This document shows positions 35,151 to 46,739 of a stretch of DNA of 64,000 nucleotides, piece after piece. Source of the DNA: Chamaelirium japonicum (taxonomy: Eukaryota > Streptophyta > Magnoliopsida > Liliales > Melanthiaceae). The notes beneath the pieces are model-generated. The model did not search any database. It was given only the letters and a program-made list of their open reading frames with translations, and was not told where the DNA came from. The position numbers and the translations under genes were made by a program. The stretch's first letter is position 1. Every line of letters starts with the position of its first letter. The stretch is from NCBI GenBank assembly GCA_947650365.1, contig OX393551.1, positions 62,799,173-62,863,172 of the forward strand, given 5' to 3'.

Positions 35151-35215
35151 CTCTCTTAACATTCCCAATTTGTGAAAAACCCTAAAATACCCTTCTTCCC
35201 CAAACTATTCCTCTG

Positions 35216-35403
35216 CGCTCTCCGTCCTTCTCCGAGCTCCTCCACCCAGATATCGTAGGTTTCTCCCCCCATCGATTTTCTCTTCGTCTAACATCATACC
35301 TCCTCTATCAGCCGCTCCGACGAGCTCCTCTCTGCTCTCCGCCCCTCCCCGAGCTCCCCCACCCAAGTGTCGTAGGTACCTCCCCTGTCGATTTCCTCTC
35401 CGT
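35216..35403. repeat. Diverged tandem duplication upstream of the kinase gene
   Basis: A segment of about 70 bp at 35216-35285 (GCTCTCCGTCCTTCTCCGAG...) recurs at 35334-35403 with about 80 percent identity, including ATCGTAGGT/GTCGTAGGT. Downstream (35430-35590) are dispersed GTTCGGTCGAT/CCAAACAT words in both orientations. Confidence 0.7.
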
Positions 35404-35590
35404 CATCGTCTGTCGATATCCAAACCTTACATTCGATCGACCATAACCAAACATTATACAGTATGTTCGGTCGATTATTGCCAAACATGATACAATACAT
35501 TTGGCCTTCCAAACATGATGTAGTATGTCTAGTCATGATCGGCCAAACGTACTATACAATGTTCGGCTCTGATCGACCGAACATGTCTCG

Positions 35591-35596
<6 letters not shown>

Positions 35597-35633
<37 letters not shown>

Positions 35634-36011
35634 ATCAGGTTCAATGGACATTGTTTTTGCACTTAATTGTTTACACCGATTTTCAAATCATTAGATAGAG
35701 GTTTCAAATATTTTTGATTTTTTGTGAGCATAATCATTTTGTCTTAGATAACACATCCACAAAAAATCAGCACATTCTAAAAGCCTCTAGATTTATTAAA
35801 TGTGCTATTCAAGTTAAAGATTAAAATGGACAGTCGATAAAGCCTTTTAATTTTGCTGTACTAGGAGGTTTTAGAATGTGCTGATTTTTTATGGACGTGC
35901 TATCTAAGTCAAGATGATTATGCTCATAAAAAATTAAAAAATTCTGAAACCTCTATCTAATGATTTAAAAATCGGTGTAAAAATTTAAGTGCAAAAACAG
36001 TGTCCATTGAA
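35597..36011. mobile_element. Foldback element (GTGCTGATTTTTTATGG family) abutting (TA)n
   Basis: A (TA)n tract at 35597-35631 borders arms that run from GGTTCAATGGACATTGTTTT to the mirrored end at about 36011. Inner arms carry TTTTGTGAGCATAATCAT and its complement and GATAGAGGTTTCA, related to the elements at 20347 and 24646. Only the left side abuts TA repeats. Confidence 0.75.
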
Positions 36012-36659
36012 ACCTCTATCTAATGATCATTTTATTTGGGGGTAATTTTTTAATAAAAAAAAACTTTTACACGGTGTTTGAAGATCAAATATTGGGGTGC
36101 CAATAGCAACTATTGCAAAGGAGTCCCAGGTTTTGCCCAAATTGACAGATATGCCCTCAGCACTTTAATGGTGGGTCGGTAACGAACCGGTCACGAGCAT
36201 CGCGTGTGTCGTCGGGAACGGGGAGGGCGTGGGAGCTGTACTGCGCCGTTCAGAACCGTCCGATCGACGTAGTCGTCTGTGGGCGGTGGGGCTGGTCTTG
36301 GGACCACCTGCTGACTGGGAATGGTGGGAACATCCCCCCTCTCTTTGAAACCGTGGGGTGCGGATCTGGTGTGGCGCCCGGCCTACACAGGACTCGGGAG
36401 CCAGCGAATGGCAGCACGCCAATCAGGTGATTCTGCAATCCCAACATTCTTTTTCGATCAGGTGGGGCCCGATTATTCATGAACACGTGGCAGTTTTTTA
36501 ATTCTCATATACACTAGCGGATTGTATGTGATCTCATTGGTATCTTTCAAGATTTTCAAGATTTTGACGATGGACCCCAATAATTTGAGTGATAAGGTCA
36601 CAGATTCAGTGAAAACTTAATAACAATTCCAATATGACAAAATTATAATAAAAAGGGAG
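36012..36659. other. Intergenic DNA, no feature recognised
   Basis: Moderately GC-rich to 36430, then AT-rich. Open frames on both strands lack recognisable domains. Confidence 0.4.
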
Positions 36660-37460
36660 GCTTTGTGAGAAATCCTTTATAGGAGATCGTTTAGAGTTGC
36701 AGTCTCGACAACCTTTTCATTTGACCTGAAACCTCTATTGACGAAAATGCCCCACCTTACTTCAAATTTATGCACGTTGTCACTCATCCTACGTCGTCTG
36801 CCACCACCTGACCTAACTGAACCTTCCTAAACGACGATCTAGAGGCCATGGGATGAACCCTAGACCTAGAAATCTCAAACCTAAACCTAAACTGAACCCC
36901 TACGTCCCTGCTACCACCTTCGCCTCCGTCACCGCTGCTCACGACCACCTCCGCCGCTCGCGGTCGTGCCGCCTCCGTCGGACCTAACCATCCTCTGCCA
37001 TGACTGATCAAGAGAGAAGAGAAGGTGAGTGTGGTCTCGGAATTAAAAAAAAGAGGAAGGATTTATCATAATGTTGGGTTGGTTAAAGGAGCTGGAGCTC
37101 AAATGAAAGCTTCACTGGGTTTATCCGAATGTTGGGTTGGTTAGATGGGTTGTAGGCTCATTATCCCTAATAAAAAAGGATAAATTACTCCTTTTTCTCA
37201 ATTACTAAAAAAAAAAAGGGTTTATCCCTTTTGTTAAGTAATTTTGGGCTAAACTTTAGTGGGAAAGTGTAATTTACCTGATAAAAAATTGATTGAATCT
37301 AATCAATATAATAGCGATAAAATTGTTTCATAAAAAAAAAAAAAAGGGGGGGGGGGGGGGGGGGGGGGGGGGGGAGTTGGTGAGAAGCCCATCTTAAGAG
37401 ATGGTTTCCAGCTACAGTCCCGGCAACCTTTTCATTTGAGCTCAACCCCCTATGGACGAA
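36660..37460. repeat. Repeat-derived region with two related segments
   Basis: CGACAACCTTTTCATTTGA at about 36707 and CGGCAACCTTTTCATTTGA at about 37420 sit in matching contexts of roughly 80 bp. A CCATGGGATGAACCCTAG motif at 36846 matches the inner end of the foldback family at 46740, 58545 and 61750. This is probably a composite of decayed miniature elements. Confidence 0.45.
37332..37374. repeat. A14 followed by an uninterrupted G29 homopolymer
   Basis: Positions 37332-37345 are A and 37346-37374 are 29 consecutive G. Such a G run can form quadruplexes and is rarely stable. Its exact length may be affected by sequencing. Confidence 0.9.
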
Positions 37461-37720
37461 AATTACCCTCACCTAACATTAAATTTAGATTTGATGATAT
37501 ACAATACTTGAACATACAAGGGAACTTACTATCGGACAAACTGCGGAGGAAGGGGTGTACATATCTCTTATGCGTTCATGGGGCTTTTTGGGAACTCAAA
37601 TGGACCCGGTCCATGTGTCAATTGTACTCTTGTCCGGTGCTCTTGAAGCTATCACGAGCAGACCAACATGGTGATGGGGATGTGGTTCGGGAACTAGGTA
37701 TTACATGCATGGTACTTTTT

Positions 37721-37860
37721 TTTTAGCATCCATCTACGTCACATCTGAGAGAGATTAGCAAGGACCTCTATCAGTTAACTACTAGGTGGTAGTGGGATTC
37801 GATCCCCGGTCTCGGGAACCAATCCCTCGAGAATTTACCAATTCAATTGGCTGGCACTTT
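37721..37860 (-). mobile_element. tRNA-derived SINE-like fragment
   Basis: Read on the minus strand, a B-box-like GGGATCGAATCCCAC lies about 70 bp upstream of ...GATGGATGCTAAAAAAAA, an A-rich tail. An A-box-like GAATTGGTAAATTC lies about 45 bp before the B box. The order A box, B box, A tail fits a short Pol III retroposon. No TSD was confirmed. Confidence 0.4.
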
Positions 37861-40204
37861 CATATTACATGGTACCATTACTAGAGGCAATAACAAGTAT
37901 GTGCATATTTGGGTAGAGATAATATTGGACTTATGGATACATGGAAGCAATTTAATTCATCGTCCTGACAGGGGCAAGCCAGGGTTGAGGGCTACAGATA
38001 AGGTTTGATCAAGCAAACTGACAGATCACTCGATCTTGCGAGTATTTGAATGTCAAGATCATTATCACATCAAAGATAGCAAGCTAGATCCGCGAGCGAA
38101 GAAATAATATTCTTGGGATATGCTTCGGGAGTTAAGGGTTACAGGTTGTGGTGCCTGTAATCGCAGTCGTTTATTACTAGTAGAGTTGTGATTTTCGATG
38201 AGACTATATTACTTATTTACAATAAACAGAGGATAGAGATTGATCTTGAGGGCAAAGGTCATGGTGATCATGTGCATATGGAGCTACAGGCTTCTAGGCG
38301 TCTACAAAGGCAGAACATACTACTTCATCGAAGCTGACTATTTCGGAGGAGACAATTCAGGTTCTAGAGCAGCAGTCAGTTACAGTCAGTGGGGCGAGCA
38401 GAGCTATCAAAGCCCCAGTCAGATTTGGTTACGAGGAGTTATTAGCTTATACATTAACTTTGAGCGATGGTGATAAATCGACCACTTATAGAGAGACAGT
38501 TCAAGATGGTGACTGTGTTCAGTGGGGTGCGACCATAAGTGACTAGATTGAATCTCTTTATAAGAATCATACTTTGGAGCCTGTTACGAGACCTAAATGG
38601 TAGAAGGTAATAAGTTGCAAGTGTATAAGAAGAAAGAAGAAGCTTTAGGCAGAGTTCGATATAAGGCATGATTGGTGACAAAAGCCTATTTGCAGAAAGA
38701 GGACAATGAGTACAATAAAGTATTTTTACCTGTGGTAAAACACACTACCATCCGTATTCTGTTGACTATGGTGGTATTATTTGATCTTAAGCTAGAGCAG
38801 CTCGATGTAAAGATGGTATTCTTGCATGGTGATTTAGAGGAGCACATCTACATGCACCAGTCCAAGGGGTACAAGATGAAAGAAAAGAATAACCATGTGT
38901 GCAGTTTGAGAAAGTTCTTGTACGATCCGTATGGACTCAAGCAGTCGTCGAAACAGTGGTATAAAAGATTTTTCATATTCATGACATATCAGGGTATGTT
39001 AGAAGTGAGTATATGATCATTGTGTCTACTTCAGAAAACTTTATGATGGTTCTATGGTATACCTTCTTCCATATGTGGATGACATATTTATTGTTGTAAA
39101 GAGCATGTCAAATATTGATATTCTAAAATCTCAATTAAGCGACGATTTTGAGATGGAGAATTTAGGCGGTCCGAATAATATTTTGAACATAGAGATTTAT
39201 CAAAGATCAGAAGTGTGGGACAATTCGCTTGACATAGAGGAGCTATCTAGCAAATGTGGTTTCTCGTTATGGCATGACTGGTGATAATCTAGTTAGCATC
39301 CCTCTAGCTACACACTTTTCAGCGATCGACGGTACAGTCTACTAGCACCGATAACGAGCATGTTTATATGACTCATGTACTATATGCAAGCATAGCCAGT
39401 AATTTGATGTAGGTAGTGGTGTGTACACGTCCAAATATCGCATATACGGATAGTGTGATTAGTTGTTACATGACCGATCCGAAAAAGAAATACTAGCAGG
39501 CAGTGAAGTAGATATTGAGGTAGCTGCAGGGTATGCTAGACATTGGATCACTCTTTCAGTGAGACGGCGAGTCAGTCAAAGATACCATGTGATATGTTGA
39601 TGCGGATTATGTTGGTGATCTAGACAGATGAAGGTCTATGACAGGTTGTATGTATACACTAGCAGGAGTGTAACAACCCAAAATAAAATAATAGTTTAAA
39701 AGGTCATTATAAGAAATTCTTATAATAAATTCAAAATAAAAATCGGACGGCGCCATTGCGTCCGTCTCGTCGAAACGATAAAAAACGATATATAAACTTT
39801 TTCGTTTTGAACTCATTTAAAGCATTAAAAATTTAAAAGAAAAATGTTATATATATATGTAAAAACATATAGCCTATAGAAGGATTCGAACCTATAACCT
39901 CTCCATTAGAACTCTTAAAGTTTTTCCTCTAGCCAAAAGACCCGTAGTGCTTTTCTGTATTAAAAACAGCTAATATAACTAATATATATAATACTGGGGA
40001 GACCAACGGTCGTTGACCCTTCGTTTCCGATCGGACGGAAAGAGTCGCTCAGACGTAACCGAAGTCGGCGACCTTTCATTCCCGATCGGACGGTTACAGC
40101 TGCGATACGCACTAAATGGCCGATTTGCAATAAAGACCCTGTGACTTTTAGAATTCCCAAAACTACTATATAAACCCCCCCCCTCTACAAGAGTTTTTCA
40201 TTCC

Positions 40205-40580
40205 AACCCACCTCGGGATCCGTGCCACCCAACCTTTCCCCTCCCCTCCTCGCCAACCACCACCAACAGCCGCCGGCCACCACCGCCGCCGCCGGCCACC
40301 ACCGGCCACCACCTCCGGCGCCGCCACCATCACCACCTCCGGCCGGCAACCACCTCCGGCGCCGCCACCATCACCACCTCCGGCCGCCACCACCTCCGGC
40401 GCCGCCACCACCGACCACCACCTCCGGCCGGCCACCACCTCCGGCGCCGCCACCACCACCACCTCCGGCCGCCACCACCTCCGGCGCCGCCACCACCACC
40501 ACCTCCGGCCGCCACCACCTCCGGCGCCGCCACCACCTCCGGCCGACCACCGCCTCCGGCCGCCGCCGCCGCCGCCTCAC
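40205..40580. repeat. CCACCACCTCCGGC tandem repeats inside the solo LTR
   Basis: Units of about 39-45 bp built from CCACCACCTCCGG + CGCCGCCACCA / CCGGCCACC alternate for 370 bp. All six frames are open or low-complexity here, so the Pro- or Gly-rich frames are not genes. Confidence 0.85.
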
Positions 40581-41321
40581 ACCACCCGGGTTGTTGGGTC
40601 GGGTATGTAATTTAAACCCGTTAACCCGTTCGGATTTTTAAATCCATTTATAAAATGCTATGCAAAAAGACTAGATTTGATTTAGAACCCCCGACCTCTT
40701 CTAAACCCAATTTAAAGCCCTTTGGGCTAACCAAGAGTTCCAATTACACTTTATGTCTAAAAATCAACTAGTAATAAATATATAGATTATCAATGTAAAT
40801 TGTATTGACCGTATCTTGCCCATACGGACTCTGAATTGAGTTCCGTCAGCGGCGTTGGACTCGTAATGACAAAATACACCTACTTAAATCATAAAATTCC
40901 ACAACCGACAATTAAAAAATATATTTACCATTTTACCCCTATGGTAAAATGGTCATAACCTTTTCATTCTAAATCGGAATTGAGTTCCGTTTGCGGCCAC
41001 GGGTCCATAATGAAACGATCTACACAACAGTATAGATTTAAGGTATTTTTGAAAATTACAAAAATACCCCTTAAAAGAGAAAACCCACTAATTCACATCG
41101 AAAAATGTTGGGAAAAATCCCAGAAAAATTTAGGAAAAACTAACAAAATATTAGTAACATATTTTCAGGTTTCGAGCGTGATAAGGCTTCCTCATCAAGA
41201 ATAAGAGTTTGCAACAGTTCAGGTAGGGGATTTAAACTCAGTTTATTCATGCTAATTATATGCTATAGAATGTCGGTAATTTGATATGGAATGGTAAATT
41301 TTGAAATACGTAATCACTTAT

Positions 41322-41535
41322 GTGGGTGTGGGGCTAGCCTTGGCTGAGGCCAAAAAGTACCTGGGTGTGGGGCTGTCCCTGGCTGCGGGCCTAAAAGATA
41401 AATCCTGGGTGTGGGGCTGTCCCTGGCTGCGGGCCTAAAAGATAAATCCTGGGTGTGGGGCTGTCCCTGGCTGCGGGCCAAAAAGATAATCCTAGGTGTG
41501 GGGCTAGCCTTGTTGCGGACTAAAAGTACCCGGGT
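41322..41535. repeat. Five tandem 38-44-bp units in the solo LTR
   Basis: Units read GGGTGTGGGGCTGTCCCTGG...GATAAATCC. The middle three are nearly identical; the outer two share GGGGCTAGCCTTG...AGTACC instead. The array is symmetric in type: outer, inner x3, outer. Confidence 0.88.
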
Positions 41536-42164
41536 AAGGATTGAGATTCCTACCCTGGCCGGATGAGCCAAAAAGGGAATCGGGTGATTAATGTTTTAAT
41601 TATTTACTTTTCGTAGTCATGTTTACTGCTTTCAATACATAATTTTTTAGCATGAACAAAACTGAGTCATTGGTGAGTCAGTGGATAGAACTCACCCCCC
41701 TACAGATGATGTGCACCCTACAGAGACAAACCCTGCAGTACCCGGAGAAGATGAGGAGCGATCGGGATGCGATCCAGAAGGAGTTGAAGACCCACTCTAC
41801 ACTCCTTTCTATGACGACGACGGAGCTGGATTATGATGTGAAAATATGGAAAGTCTTAGTTTTAGGCTTTCGTTTTCAATAAATTGTATCAGATAATGAT
41901 GTTTTAATATAATGGCTCAGTATTTTCCATATTTGATGGAATTTATTTATATCAAGTTTTCTTCCTAACACCCCAGTATTATACGGGTTGAATTAATCCG
42001 TAAAATATCGGGGCGTTACAAGGAGCTCCAGTGAGACGGAAAGCCTTCATACAAGACAAGGTTGCACTGTCGATGACAAAGACAGAATACATGCTATAAT
42101 GGAAGCAATCAATCAAGCGATTTGACTCTGAGACATTTATGGGTGAATTTGGTCTTTCGCAGCC

Positions 42165-43275
42165 AATGAACAAAAAATCGATATATTTCGTGAAATATCG
42201 TGAAATATATCGAAAAAATGAAGACCCTATACGAAATACCACTTGTAATCTTGAGCATAACTGGAAATGTCAAAATATCGAGCGGTTTCGCGAAATATCA
42301 CGATATTTCCACGAAATATTTCCATCTCCACAAAATATCGCGAGATTTTGTCAAAATTTTACAAAAATTTCACAAAATTAATCCAAAATTCTGTGACTGA
42401 TCGGTTATAAAAAGGGACTGGGGGCCTGGTTCTCAGCAGCTTATTTACATATAATAACTTAAAGTATAATTTTTATTTTTATCATTTACTTTAAGTTATT
42501 ATATGTAAATAAGAAAATACCCCCTCATTTGATTTCAATAAAAATATCAAAAAAAATCAAAAAACAAAGGAATCAAAAATGAAACTATCAGTTTTAGTAG
42601 GAGAAAACAGTTTTTATAGATTTTTATAAAATCTACATGGTGAGAAAAGTGACTAAATCAACTCCTTTTTAGCTCAAAAAATTTCACAAGATGTAGAAGT
42701 ACGAGTGCATCTAGAAAACCATGGTTTGTCTTATAAAATTTTGAATGTATAAAAACTTTTCTAAATAAAAACTCTTTTTTTTCAGATTTAGTAAAAAAGC
42801 AGTGTTTCACATTTCAGCATAATTTTAGTACAATTTCAAATTTGCATAAATTTCTTGTTTTAAGTTCGCTAACTCCGCTTTCAAAATCGTTTGAAACATT
42901 AGTTTAACAATCAACTAATCTTTATTTCAAAAATATTTTTATCCAAAAAAAAAGATTAAAAACATTTGAAATATATATTTCAAAACCGAACCAAATAAGA
43001 TTACACAAGACTCACAGACTCAATACATTGAATACATGTTATGTGAAGCTCTACACCCCTAGATAGGGTGCAAATATTATTTGAGTGTTCCAAAGTGTGT
43101 ATCTATACTTGGTTTATGACTATCCAGATTTTCTCAAAAAAATTCCATCAAAAAATCAATATTTTTACTATTTTTACAAAATTATAATATTTCCAAACTG
43201 TCGAAGTATTTCCACGAAATATTTCCATATCCAGAAGGTCAAAATTTTTACCGAAATGGAGATTTCGAACCTTTC
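42165..43275. mobile_element. Unclassified 1.1-kb insertion with perfect 8-bp target duplication
   Basis: TCGCAGCC occurs at 42157-42164 and 43276-43283, in the copia remnant reading frame region. The inserted DNA is AT-rich and dominated by CGAAATATTTCC/CGATATTTCC words. It has direct repeats of TTTCCACGAAATATTTCCAT near both ends (about 42306 and 43207), a TTATAAAAAGGGAC at about 42403, and no evident terminal inverted repeats. The 8-bp duplication suggests hAT, but the ends do not look like hAT. Confidence 0.6.
42440..42513. repeat. Perfect 27-bp inverted repeat (hairpin)
   Basis: The arms at 42440-42466 and 42487-42513 are exact reverse complements (left arm starts CTTATTTACATATAATAAC), with a 20-bp T-rich loop. 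It is AT-rich and has no coding frame. Confidence 0.9.
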
Positions 43276-43500
43276 TCGCAGCCTAGCGTGGTGTTATTTT
43301 TTGATAGCCAAATCATATCATTTTGGTGAATGACGATCAGGTACATCACTCACGGATAAAGCATATTGATATATGGTATCATTTTGTTCGGAAGACTATC
43401 AAGGATATGATTGTTTTTGTGAAGAAAGTTCATACGACAGAGAATCCTTTCGATATATTGATGAAGCCGGTTCTAGTGAATAAGTGTAATATACGCAAGT

Positions 43501-43959
43501 CTTCAATGTACATAGGCAGGGCGAGCGGTTTTCGGCCTTCACTAGCTCGAACGACATGTAGTGGGACGACTCCCTTTCCTGCAAATTGTAGCAAAACTGG
43601 GCCACAACTAAGTTATGTATTATAGGTCTCTCCAAGCTAACCAATTTTGATACAAAGCATAATCCAACCAACCCCAGGTCTAACCTTATCTATTGTAGGT
43701 CTCTTCAAACTAACCAACATGATACACTCCTGCTTTTAGATTATCACTTGGGGATTAACTCCCCAAATTGGTCCAACTATAAAAAAAAACTCTCTCACAT
43801 TCAACCACTTTGACTCTAATATTCTATGTTATTTCTAGAATAAACCCAATATTAGCATGAATAGACAATGCAAAACATTTTTTTTTAATGGACCCCTTTG
43901 TTCTCATGAGATGATGTTAGCTTTGGCTATCTAATCCATTAAGAAAAAAAAAAAATCCC
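43501..43959. other. Intergenic DNA, no feature recognised
   Basis: AT-rich sequence. A short duplicated phrase TAGGTCTCTxCAAxCTAACCA occurs at about 43622 and 43697. Confidence 0.4.
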
Positions 43960-43967
43960 TTCTCAAC

Positions 43968-44204
43968 CAGTGTTTTGAAAACCGGACCAAATCGGACAGT
44001 TCGATTGATTTGGATCAAACCGGAACATATTTCGGTTGGATCTTTGAATAAACCAGTTTGTTTGTCATTAAAGAATTTAGTAAATATCTATTTAGAAAAA
44101 CATAATTACATGCGGTTCAAACGGTTGAACCACCGGTTTGAACCGATTTAGACCGAACCGGATGTCTTTTCGGTTCGCCTTCTGGTCCGGTTTTGAAAAC
44201 ACTG
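43968..44204. mobile_element. hAT-type miniature element, 237 bp (CAGTGTTTTGAAAACC family)
   Basis: The ends CAGTGTTTTGAAAACCGGAC and the inverted GTCCGGTTTTGAAAACACTG differ at one position. A perfect 8-bp TSD, TTCTCAAC, lies at 43960-43967 and 44205-44212. The interior carries GGTTCAAACGGTTGAACC-type inverted words. It is the same family as 12838-13439. Confidence 0.92.
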
Positions 44205-44212
44205 TTCTCAAC

Positions 44213-44988
44213 CAACCCACCACCTTCTCAACCAACTAGGTCTATGAAAGCAATTATTGACGCCACCAAGCCCCACATTTCTTGGTGCATCTCGGGTCCT
44301 TGTACAGCCCATTCATTGCACCATTATTTATGGTCTTTTATGGCTTTGGCTCCTGTAACGAATCTCCAGTCACCTCGATCCGAATCATGTTAGCTGGGGT
44401 CAAGAGGTTGAGCCTAATTCATCTAGGTATTATATTAGTTGGGGTTTTGCTATTTGCACCCCTCGGATTACTACCGCACCTAACTTACCATAAAAAAAAA
44501 AACACCAGCTGTGTTTCCGAGACCTCCAAGACATATTTGCAAGGGCACCATCGCCGGTGCCGCTAGTCGTCGGTGCCGCTGGTCCCATGCAACCCATTGC
44601 TGGTCCTGTGCAACCGACCCCTCCCCCCTCCAAAAAAAAAAAATCCTCCTTCCTCTTGAGACATGTCAACCGCTAGTGATCTGAAATGTCGGCCAGAAGC
44701 CATCGACATGATATGAAATTGTTCGGTGGCTATCCACCAAACAGTTCTACACCATGTTAACTGAAAGCGACATATATGTCTCCAATGAGATTAGTGTTTC
44801 GTTTCGGCAAGGAGAAGAAGGGGAGAAAGAGAAAAGAGAGAGGACGGCGGAGGTGAAACCTTATGTGGGGTGCCTTATCAAAATCAGAGCCCGAGTAAAA
44901 TATAAGAATCGGGTTGGGGTGTCGATATCACGTTGGGGGCCCTTGTAATTTTTATGAGTGAAAATAGCAACACCCTTTTTTTTTTTGA
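44213..44988. other. Intergenic DNA, no feature recognised
   Basis: Moderate GC. A short duplicated GTCGGTGCCGCTGGTCC-like stretch lies near 44555-44590. No gene or element was supported. Confidence 0.4.
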
Positions 44989-45737
44989 GTTAATTAGTCC
45001 TAAATACCTCCACATGTCTTTATTTAAGCTAAAGCATACAAGTTGTTAGGATATTCGCTAAAGTGTCACTCCCGAATGACATATTTGTATAGCAAGTCCT
45101 TAATCGAAAATGTTGACTTTTTTTATCCTTTAAATTACAAAACTGCCCCTCAAACAAGAGTATCCATTCGTCTTTGACATGAGTATCCATTCGCCGATTA
45201 ACACTATACATGCTACTACAACGAAAACACTATACCAAGAGTATACATTCATTTTCGAAAAAGAGTATCCATTCATCATCAACAAGAGTATCTATTCATC
45301 GGGTGACACTGTGCATGTTGTGGTTGCTACAGTGATTTCACTGTAGCAATAGTATCCATTCGTCTTCAAAAAGAGTATCCATTCGGCTAATTGATACAGT
45401 GAAATCACTGTAGCAATAGATAATTCGCTAAATTGATATTCTTACCAAATCAAATTGATACACTTGCTACAGTGATTTCACTATAACAGATATAGTGAAA
45501 TCACTGTAGATAGAGAAATCACTATAGCAATGCTACATGCACAGTGTCAACCAATGAATGGATACTCTTTCTAGAGACGATTGGATACACTTTTTGTAGC
45601 ACGTGTGGGGGTAAATAAGGTCGAGCGAATTGCTATAGCACACAATATTTGGGAGGAACTTGGTGTAAGATTAAAACATTGTCTGTCCTTTAGCTAATAT
45701 TATATATGCTAAAAGGACTTAAGGCTAAGTCGCCTTT
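44989..45737. mobile_element. Miniature element of the TTAGGTATAGGTCC family (copy 2)
   Basis: It starts GTTAATTAGTCCTAAATACC and ends CTTAAGGCTAAGTCGCC. Both ends closely match copy 3 (59825-60640) in the opposite orientation. The interior holds many GAGTATCCATTCG units in both orientations and CTACAGTGATTTCACTGTAG palindromes (45327-45346, with variants at about 45400, 45460 and 45490). It has no coding capacity. Flanks are T-rich, so the TSD is unclear. Confidence 0.75.
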
Positions 45738-46012
45738 TTGTTTTTTTTTGCAAATTACACCCTCCTATCTAGGATCTAGTTTATTCATGCATCTTAAAAG
45801 AAGCATAATACACCCAAACTCCAGCGACACTCCAACGTTCAAACATTATGGGCCCAACGTCTCAACGGGGAATTCCACTTAACCATTTGGCGGGAAGGGT
45901 TTGTATTGACTGTATTGTTGGACTTGGAGTTTTTATGCTCCAATGTTTGTTCACTTTGTTGTACCCATAAAGGTGATGCTTTTATTTATTTTATTTTTGG
46001 AAGGGATCAAGC

Positions 46013-46476
46013 TAGGGCTGGTAATTTTGAACCCGACACTGCAGACCCGACACGGAGTTAGCGGGTCAGGGTCAGGGTTAAACAGGTTCGGGTTATAAAC
46101 GGGTCGACACGATAGACTCGTTTAATAAACGGGTCGGATCCGGTTTAGGGCCGGGACACGGTAGATCCGAGAAGACCCGCTTAAAACTCAACGGGTCATG
46201 TCGGGTCTACCTGCAATCCGTTACTGTAATATATAGTGCCAGCGGGTCTATCGGGTCAGGTCGGGTCGAGTCGGACTGGGTCGGATCAGATCAGCTAAAT
46301 AGACTCGTGTGGTAAACGGGGTCTAGCGGGTCTTATCGGGTCTACATGTTTATAAACGGGTCGGGTATGGGTTTAGGATCTAGACACGATTAGTTAAACG
46401 GGTCGGGTCGGGTCCGGGTCTAGGGGTTTTAGACACGACCCGAAACTAGACACGACACAACCCATTGCCACCCCTA
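46013..46476. mobile_element. hAT-type miniature element, CGGGTC-rich
   Basis: It starts TAGGGCTGGTAATTT and ends ATTGCCACCCCTA (inverted). Flanks GATCAAGC (46005-46012) and GACCAAGC (46477-46484) form an 8-bp TSD with one mismatch. The interior is dozens of ACCCGAC/GGGTCGGG words that can pair internally. Confidence 0.82.
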
Positions 46477-46739
46477 GACCAAGCGGTCAGTATATCACCT
46501 CATAGTGCGTTGGCACTAGATAGAACAAGGATCGAAACTCACCACAAGAAAAAGAAAAAAAAGTCAATTTTGAATAACCCCGACTGGAAGACTCACCACT
46601 AAGATGAGAGGAAGGCCTACCGCTATAGAGAGGGAGGAAATATGTCGTTACATTTATTCAAAACCTTGACCAAGGCCGCGGGTTGTATATGCATTACATA
46701 TTGTATCAGGAGTAATGCTATTTGAAAAAACTAAGGGAT

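Larger units (their letters stand above)
39669..42020 (+). mobile_element. Solo LTR, 2352 bp, inside the copia remnant
   Basis: It starts TGTAACAACCC and ends GGGGCGTTACA. A perfect 5-bp TSD, AGGAG, lies at 39664-39668 and 42021-42025. The host copia remnant continues across it. It contains a TATA-like CTATATAAAC at about 40165-40174 followed by CT/CCACC-rich sequence, as expected for the promoter and start of R. It also holds two tandem-repeat blocks. Long TGTAAC...GTTACA LTRs with near-complementary ends are typical of large Ty3-gypsy families; that assignment is inferred. Confidence 0.83.
38030..43500 (+). mobile_element. Fossil Ty1-copia remnant, split by two later insertions
   Basis: Pieces of integrase end, reverse transcriptase (38672-39284, with LDVKMVFLHGDLEEHIYM and YVDDIF) and RNase H (to 39663, 42026-42156 and 43284-43500) are recognisable. 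No LTRs were found. It is broken in many places and is the oldest retroelement here. It is interrupted by a solo LTR (39669-42020) and by an unclassified insertion (42165-43275), each with its own target duplication. Confidence 0.8.

Noticed and set aside
35430-35590. GTTCGGTCGAT-rich segment as an array of regulatory sites
   Set aside because: The words are irregular, in both orientations, and lie next to a TA-flanked foldback element; more likely repeat debris.
40166-40641. Pro- and Gly/Trp-rich frames on both strands
   Set aside because: They arise from CCACCACCTCCGG repeats inside a solo LTR.
43960-44212. Solo LTR instead of hAT miniature element
   Set aside because: The duplication is 8 bp and the ends are CAGTG...CACTG inverted repeats, not TG...CA with a 5-bp duplication.
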